From: Arcobacter sp.
GTDB taxonomy: Bacteria > Campylobacterota > Campylobacteria > Campylobacterales > Arcobacteraceae
Reading direction: 5' to 3'
Assembly: GCA_016744485.1 (NCBI GenBank)
Contig: JADGEG010000011.1
Span: 1-18,921 of the forward strand
DNA length: 18,921 bases
Every line of letters starts with the position of its first letter. Within the stretch, counting starts at the first letter, position 1. Below are positions 15,490-18,921 of the stretch, in pieces. The notes beneath the pieces were generated by a model. The model worked only from the letters and a program-made list of their open reading frames with translations. It was not told where the DNA came from and made no database searches. The position numbers and the translations under genes are program-made.

Positions 15490-15501
15490 ATATTGCTACC
15501 T

Positions 15502-16128
15502 TTATTTAGAATATAACTCTACTATTAGTCTCTCTTCAACAGGAATAACTACTTCTTCTCTTGTAGGAATTCTAGTAAAAATACCAAATACTTTTTCTTT
15601 TTCAACATCAACCCAATCAACCATTCCAGTTTGATTAGTTAATTCTAATGCTCTTTGTACTTGAGGATTAGATTTAAATTTTTCTTTTACTTCAATTTTT
15701 TGACCAGCTTTAACTACATATGAAGGGATATCTAGTTTTTTACCATCAACTAAGATATGTCCATGAGTTGTGATTTGTCTAGCATTTGCTCTAGTCGTTG
15801 CAAATCCCATTCTATATACTACATTATCCAATCTTTGTTCAATTGAAGTAATTAAGTTTGAACCTGTATTACCATCTCTTGCTGCTGCTTTTTTAAAGTA
15901 CTTTCTAAATTGTTTTTCAGAAACACCATACATAAATTTAGCTTTTTGTTTTTCTTTTAATTGTAAACCATACTCTGAAATCTTACTTCTTCTTTGACCA
16001 TGTTGTCCTGGAGGGAATGGTCTTTTTTCTAAAGCTGATTTTCCATTAAGTCTTCGCTCACCTTTTAACCCAAGGTCTGCATCTAATCTTCTTTCTATTT
16101 TCTCTACTGGTCCTGTATATCTTGACAT
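15502..16128 (-). CDS. rpsD: 30S ribosomal protein S4
   Basis: A 208-residue primary 16S rRNA-binding protein. The N-terminus MSRYTGPVEKIERRLDADLG lacks the zinc-binding cysteines found in some S4 proteins (the C-minus form). PPGQHGQRR (about 39-47) is conserved, and the S4 RNA-binding domain follows with RLDNVVYRMGFATTRANARQ. In E. coli S4 represses this operon through a leader pseudoknot. A comparable fold upstream of rpmJ was not established here. Confidence 0.98.
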   Translation of the reverse strand: MSRYTGPVEKIERRLDADLGLKGERRLNGKSALEKRPFPPGQHGQRRSKISEYGLQLKEKQKAKFMYGVSEKQFRKYFKKAAARDGNTGSNLITSIEQRLDNVVYRMGFATTRANARQITTHGHILVDGKKLDIPSYVVKAGQKIEVKEKFKSNPQVQRALELTNQTGMVDWVDVEKEKVFGIFTRIPTREEVVIPVEERLIVELYSK

Positions 16129-16139
16129 TATTTTGCTCC

Positions 16140-16532
16140 TTACACTCTTCTTCTCTTAGGAGGTCTACAACCATTATGTGGTAATGGTGTAACATCCTTT
16201 AACCATGTAACTCTAATACCTTCTAATGCCCCAACAGCTTTAACAGCAGTATCTCTTCCAGAACCAGGTCCTTGAATTTTAATACCTACATTTTTAATAC
16301 CATGTTCTACTGCTTTTTTCATAGCATCTTCAACTGCTGCTTGAGCTGCAAAAGGAGTAGATTTTTTACTACCTTTAAAACCTAAGTTTCCAGCAGAACT
16401 CCAAGTAATAGCATTTCCTGCATTGTCAGTTATTGTTACCATTGTATTATTAAATGTTGCTGCAATATGAACAATACCATCAGCAATATTCTTTTTTACA
16501 ACTTTTTTTCTAGTCACTTTTCTTTTTGCCAT
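16140..16532 (-). CDS. rpsK: 30S ribosomal protein S11
   Basis: A 130-residue small-subunit platform protein. Landmarks are HIAATFNNTMVTITD, WSSAGNLGFKGSKKSTP, GPGSGRDTAVKA and the C-terminus DVTPLPHNGCRPPKRRRV. It lies 10 bases after rpsM and 11 before rpsD in the alpha operon. Nothing unusual was seen. Confidence 0.98.
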   Translation of the reverse strand: MAKRKVTRKKVVKKNIADGIVHIAATFNNTMVTITDNAGNAITWSSAGNLGFKGSKKSTPFAAQAAVEDAMKKAVEHGIKNVGIKIQGPGSGRDTAVKAVGALEGIRVTWLKDVTPLPHNGCRPPKRRRV

Positions 16533-16542
16533 CTAATGTTCC

Positions 16543-16911
16543 TTATTTGCTAGCTGCGCCAACGGTTCTTTTTTTACCTTTTCTAGTTCGTGCATTAGTT
16601 TTAGTCTTTTGCCCTCTACAAGGTAAACCTTTTCTATGTCTCATCCCTCTATATGAACCTAAATCCATTAGTGATTTAATATCCATAGCAACTTTTTTTC
16701 GTAAATCACCTTCAACCATGTATGATGCTTGAAGTTCTTTTCTAATTGCCGCTGCTTCATCTTCTGTAATTTCATAAGCTCTTTTGTTAAAATCAATTCC
16801 AACTGCTTTTAAAATCAACCTTGAATTATGTAAACCTATACCATATATATAAGTTAAAGCATATTCCATTCTCTTTTTATTTGGTAAATCAACACCTGCT
16901 ATTCTTGCCAT
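16543..16911 (-). CDS. rpsM: 30S ribosomal protein S13
   Basis: A 122-residue small-subunit head protein. It starts MARIAGVDLPNKKRMEYALT, continues IYGIGLHNSRLIL (the helix-hairpin-helix region) and has the C-terminal SYRGMRHRKGLPCRGQKTKT stretch that contacts tRNA and the central bridge. It follows rpmJ by six bases in the operon. Confidence 0.98.
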   Translation of the reverse strand: MARIAGVDLPNKKRMEYALTYIYGIGLHNSRLILKAVGIDFNKRAYEITEDEAAAIRKELQASYMVEGDLRKKVAMDIKSLMDLGSYRGMRHRKGLPCRGQKTKTNARTRKGKKRTVGAASK

Positions 16912-16917
16912 GCTTTT

Positions 16918-17031
16918 TTATCCTTGTCTTTGTTTATGTTTTTTTGTTTCGCAAATAACTCTTACGACACCTCTTCGTTTGACAATTTTACATTTGTCAC
17001 ACATCTTTTTGACTGAAGCTCTTACTTTCAT
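16918..17031 (-). CDS. rpmJ: 50S ribosomal protein L36
   Basis: A 37-residue protein that binds 23S rRNA. It reads MKVRASVKKMCDKCK, then IVKRRGVVRVICETKKHKQR and ends QG. It is the zinc-binding form: C11, C14, C27 and H32 make the ribbon. The ATG at 17031 has AAGGA (17038-17042) upstream. It is the first gene of the alpha operon in this window. infA and secY, which often precede it, are absent; dprA lies upstream instead. Confidence 0.97.
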   Translation of the reverse strand: MKVRASVKKMCDKCKIVKRRGVVRVICETKKHKQRQG

Positions 17032-17050
17032 AAGTTATCCTTCTTTGTGT

Positions 17051-17056
17051 ATTTTG
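17051..17056 (-). promoter_or_regulatory. Possible -10 box of the rpmJ-rplQ operon
   Basis: The minus strand reads TCTGGCAAAATACAC, with CAAAAT as an extended -10 candidate, preceded by a T-rich stretch of the kind that replaces the -35 box in Campylobacterota. The leader to rpmJ would be short. Weak by itself; it is placed by the gene layout. Confidence 0.35.
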
Positions 17057-17105
17057 CCAGATTTCAACAGGAATAAATAAATAAAAAGATTTTAAATGTT
17101 TATCC

Positions 17106-17141
17106 AAATTTTTATAAAACACAAACATTTTATAAAAATTT
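17106..17141. repeat. Perfect 14-bp inverted repeat between dprA and rpmJ
   Basis: AAATTTTTATAAAA (17106-17119) and its exact reverse complement (17128-17141) flank an eight-base loop, CACAAACA. It begins 45 bases after the dprA stop on the minus strand. It is probably the dprA terminator, though no T-run follows. A leader hairpin or regulator site for the ribosomal operon is possible. Confidence 0.5.
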
Positions 17142-17185
17142 CTTTAATGCTTGAAAAATGGAATAAGATTATATTTAATTTTTAC

Positions 17186-17962
17186 TTAAGAAGATATTAA
17201 GACTTTACCATTTAAAATATGTATTTTACCTAACAAATCATATTCAAAAACTTTTTGACCATATTTATTTACTGCTTCATCGTAACTTGGATTAGTTTGA
17301 CAATATTTCAAGAACTTATCTTCTTCTATATTTAAAGAAGAATAATTAGTAAATTGAGATATAAATTCATCAATATTATAAATAGCCTTAGCTTGATTAT
17401 TTTTTAATAGTCCATTTGTCCCTTCACTTTGTCCAATTCTATGTGGTAATACATATATTTCTTTTTTCATTTTTAAAGCATATTCCACACTCCTCATTGT
17501 TCCAGAATTAATATCAGCATATGCTACTATTAATATTTCACCTAGTGCAACAACTAATTCATTACGAATTGGAAAATTCCAACGGTTAGATGGTGTTCCT
17601 GCTTCAAACTGACTCAATAATAAGCCATTTTTTTCAATATTTTTAATCATATTCGTATTAATACTTGGATATCTTTTGTCCAGTCCAGTTCCTGCAATCA
17701 TAATAGTATTAAGTCCAGCTGCTTTATGAGCAATAGTATCAATTCCCATTGCTCCACCACTTACAATACATATATCAAAATTTGATAATTTACTTGAAAT
17801 TTGTTCAATAATTTGTGTCGAATATTGATTTGGGTGACGACTTCCTACAATTGAAACCTTTGTTTGTTTTAGTAAACTTGTGTTTCCAATATAATATAAA
17901 TCTTTTGGATATTTTTTCATAGAATCTAATTTGGGTATATGAAAATCTATTTTTTGTATCAT
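17186..17962 (-). CDS. dprA: DNA-processing protein DprA (Smf)
   Basis: A 258-residue single-stranded-DNA-binding protein that loads RecA during natural transformation. The Rossmann-like core shows SIVGSRHPNQYSTQII, VSGGAMGIDTIAHKAA, AGTGLDKRYP and FPIRNELV. The usual SGSLIT stretch reads SGTMRSVEYAL here. After it come VLPHRIGQSEGTNGLL and a short C-terminal winged-helix-like tail (SYDEAVNKYGQKVFEYDLLG then KIHILNGKVLI). No N-terminal SAM-like extension is present, as in other short DprA proteins of Campylobacterota. Its ATG follows directly on the stop of the upstream gene with no spacer, and its own ribosome site is poor, so translation is probably coupled. Confidence 0.92.
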   Translation of the reverse strand: MIQKIDFHIPKLDSMKKYPKDLYYIGNTSLLKQTKVSIVGSRHPNQYSTQIIEQISSKLSNFDICIVSGGAMGIDTIAHKAAGLNTIMIAGTGLDKRYPSINTNMIKNIEKNGLLLSQFEAGTPSNRWNFPIRNELVVALGEILIVAYADINSGTMRSVEYALKMKKEIYVLPHRIGQSEGTNGLLKNNQAKAIYNIDEFISQFTNYSSLNIEEDKFLKYCQTNPSYDEAVNKYGQKVFEYDLLGKIHILNGKVLISS

Positions 17963-18921
17963 TTAATTTGAATTATCTTTTTTGATTTTAGATACTTCAT
18001 CTTGAAGTTTTTGCAATGATTTAAGAATTTCTATATTAGCTTCTAGTAATCTATTATTACCTCTTAATGATTCAATTTCAGCTGTTACATTACTAACTTC
18101 TTTGCTTATAGCTAAATCTTGTTCAATTTTCATTTTTTCTTTTAACTTTGTCATTGCTAAAATTTCATTTGACAATATTTCTAATTGTTTTATATCGTCT
18201 TTTGAAGCTAAAGCTCCTTTGATTTTTATTTCTTCTTTTAACATACTATATTTAGTTTGCATATCTTCAAGTTTACTCTTTAGTATTACAGTTCTTGAAT
18301 CTTGAATATTTTGTATAGCTCTTGATGAAGTAACTGCATTTTGTATTCCACCTGTAATACCCTCATTAAGTGCTTTTACATATTTATCAATAGATGAATC
18401 ATAATTAGTTTTCATACTAGTTAAATAACCATTATCTGCAAAAGAAAGAAAAATAACATTATCTCCAGCTGAAGAAGAATTAATAACGATTTTGGACGGA
18501 GCAGTAATAGAACTAAATAAATCATGAATTTTTGAACTAACTAGCTCATCATTTTGTTTTATTGAAATTTTATGTGGTATCTTATCTCTATAATATATAA
18601 AGGAATCTTTATCTTTTTTGTTAGGAAATAAGTTAGTATTTGATTTTTTAAATTCATTGTTATACTTATATTTATCAATTTCTTCTAATTTTACTAATCT
18701 TTCTATTTTTATTTGTAATCCTATTTTATTTAACATTTCTTTTATATTTGAACTTATTTTTGGATTATTAAAAGAATTTAAATCTTCTATATCAATATAA
18801 TAAATAAATTCATCATTTTTAACTTTTCTTAAATTATTTTTTATAATATTAAATCTCATGTCGATATTAGTTATATTTATTTGTAATTTGTTTGTTAATT
18901 CTAATAATAATTTATCATAAA
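17963..18921 (-). CDS. Unrecognised coiled-coil protein, 5' end outside window
   Basis: I do not recognise this protein. The first in-frame ATG is at 18859, but the frame stays open for 20 more codons to the window edge (reading YDKLLLELTNKLQINITNID before that Met). The ATG has no ribosome site, so the true start is probably outside and at least 318 residues are visible. The N-terminal two thirds are mixed, Asn/Lys/Ile-rich, with SSITAPSKIVINSSSAGDNV and FLSFADNGYLTSM. The last 130 residues are strongly helical with heptad-like spacing (KSKLEDMQTKYSMLKEEIK, later LLEANIEILKSLQKLQDEV), suggesting a coiled coil and oligomerisation. No membrane helix is seen in the visible part. Its TAA stop abuts the dprA ATG, so the two are co-transcribed. 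Confidence 0.7.
   Translation of the reverse strand, partial: YDKLLLELTNKLQINITNIDMRFNIIKNNLRKVKNDEFIYYIDIEDLNSFNNPKISSNIKEMLNKIGLQIKIERLVKLEEIDKYKYNNEFKKSNTNLFPNKKDKDSFIYYRDKIPHKISIKQNDELVSSKIHDLFSSITAPSKIVINSSSAGDNVIFLSFADNGYLTSMKTNYDSSIDKYVKALNEGITGGIQNAVTSSRAIQNIQDSRTVILKSKLEDMQTKYSMLKEEIKIKGALASKDDIKQLEILSNEILAMTKLKEKMKIEQDLAISKEVSNVTAEIESLRGNNRLLEANIEILKSLQKLQDEVSKIKKDNSN

Noticed and set aside
1..18921. CRISPR arrays, tRNA or rRNA genes, insertion sequences, prophage or toxin-antitoxin genes
   Set aside because: No direct-repeat arrays, cloverleaf segments, transposase-like frames or phage-like genes were recognised on either strand.

Overview
The window looks like the chromosome of a low-GC Campylobacterota (epsilonproteobacterium), most likely Arcobacter-like. 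Grounds: very AT-rich DNA; the rplY-pth-lptF/G order known from Campylobacter; a short DprA; a cysteine-free ribosomal protein S4; and the block rpmJ-rpsM-rpsK-rpsD-rpoA-rplQ. The genus is inferred from gene content and style, not from a search. No mobile element, tRNA, rRNA or CRISPR array was seen.

Layout. (1) 1-1255, minus strand: rplY, pth and the first 52 codons of an LptF/LptG-type permease, a tight housekeeping operon. (2) 1256-1488: a divergent regulatory region with two long inverted repeats. (3) 1489-13143, plus strand: a twelve-gene cluster for uptake and catabolism of hydroxyproline. (4) 13269-13955: a DUF502 membrane protein, then a hairpin between convergent genes. (5) 14125-17031, minus strand: the ribosomal alpha operon with rpoA. 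(6) 17186-18921, minus strand: dprA and an unrecognised coiled-coil protein whose frame runs off the window.

How the cluster should work (family knowledge plus inference). An ABC importer (binding protein 7506-8327, permeases 8385-9056 and 9059-9781, ATPase 9778-10503) brings in hydroxyproline. trans-4-Hydroxy-L-proline is epimerised by the two-cysteine proline-racemase-family enzyme (4974-5978) to cis-4-hydroxy-D-proline. The DadA-like flavoenzyme (6136-7383) oxidises that to pyrroline-4-hydroxy-2-carboxylate. The DapA-family deaminase (1489-2394) makes alpha-ketoglutarate semialdehyde, and the aldehyde dehydrogenase (2427-4010) makes alpha-ketoglutarate. In a second branch, trans-3-hydroxy-L-proline is dehydrated by the Cys/Thr proline-racemase paralogue (11434-12495), and the ornithine-cyclodeaminase-family reductase (4007-4939) makes L-proline. 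A GntR/FCD regulator (12505-13143) and an EamA transporter (10528-11412) complete the set.

The individual enzymes belong to known families. The less ordinary points are both hydroxyproline branches in one cluster, the paired palindromic control regions (1336-1438 and 6022-6068) that share a 13-base block, a possible 18-codon leader ORF overlapping the flavoenzyme start, and the unknown gene joined without spacing to dprA.
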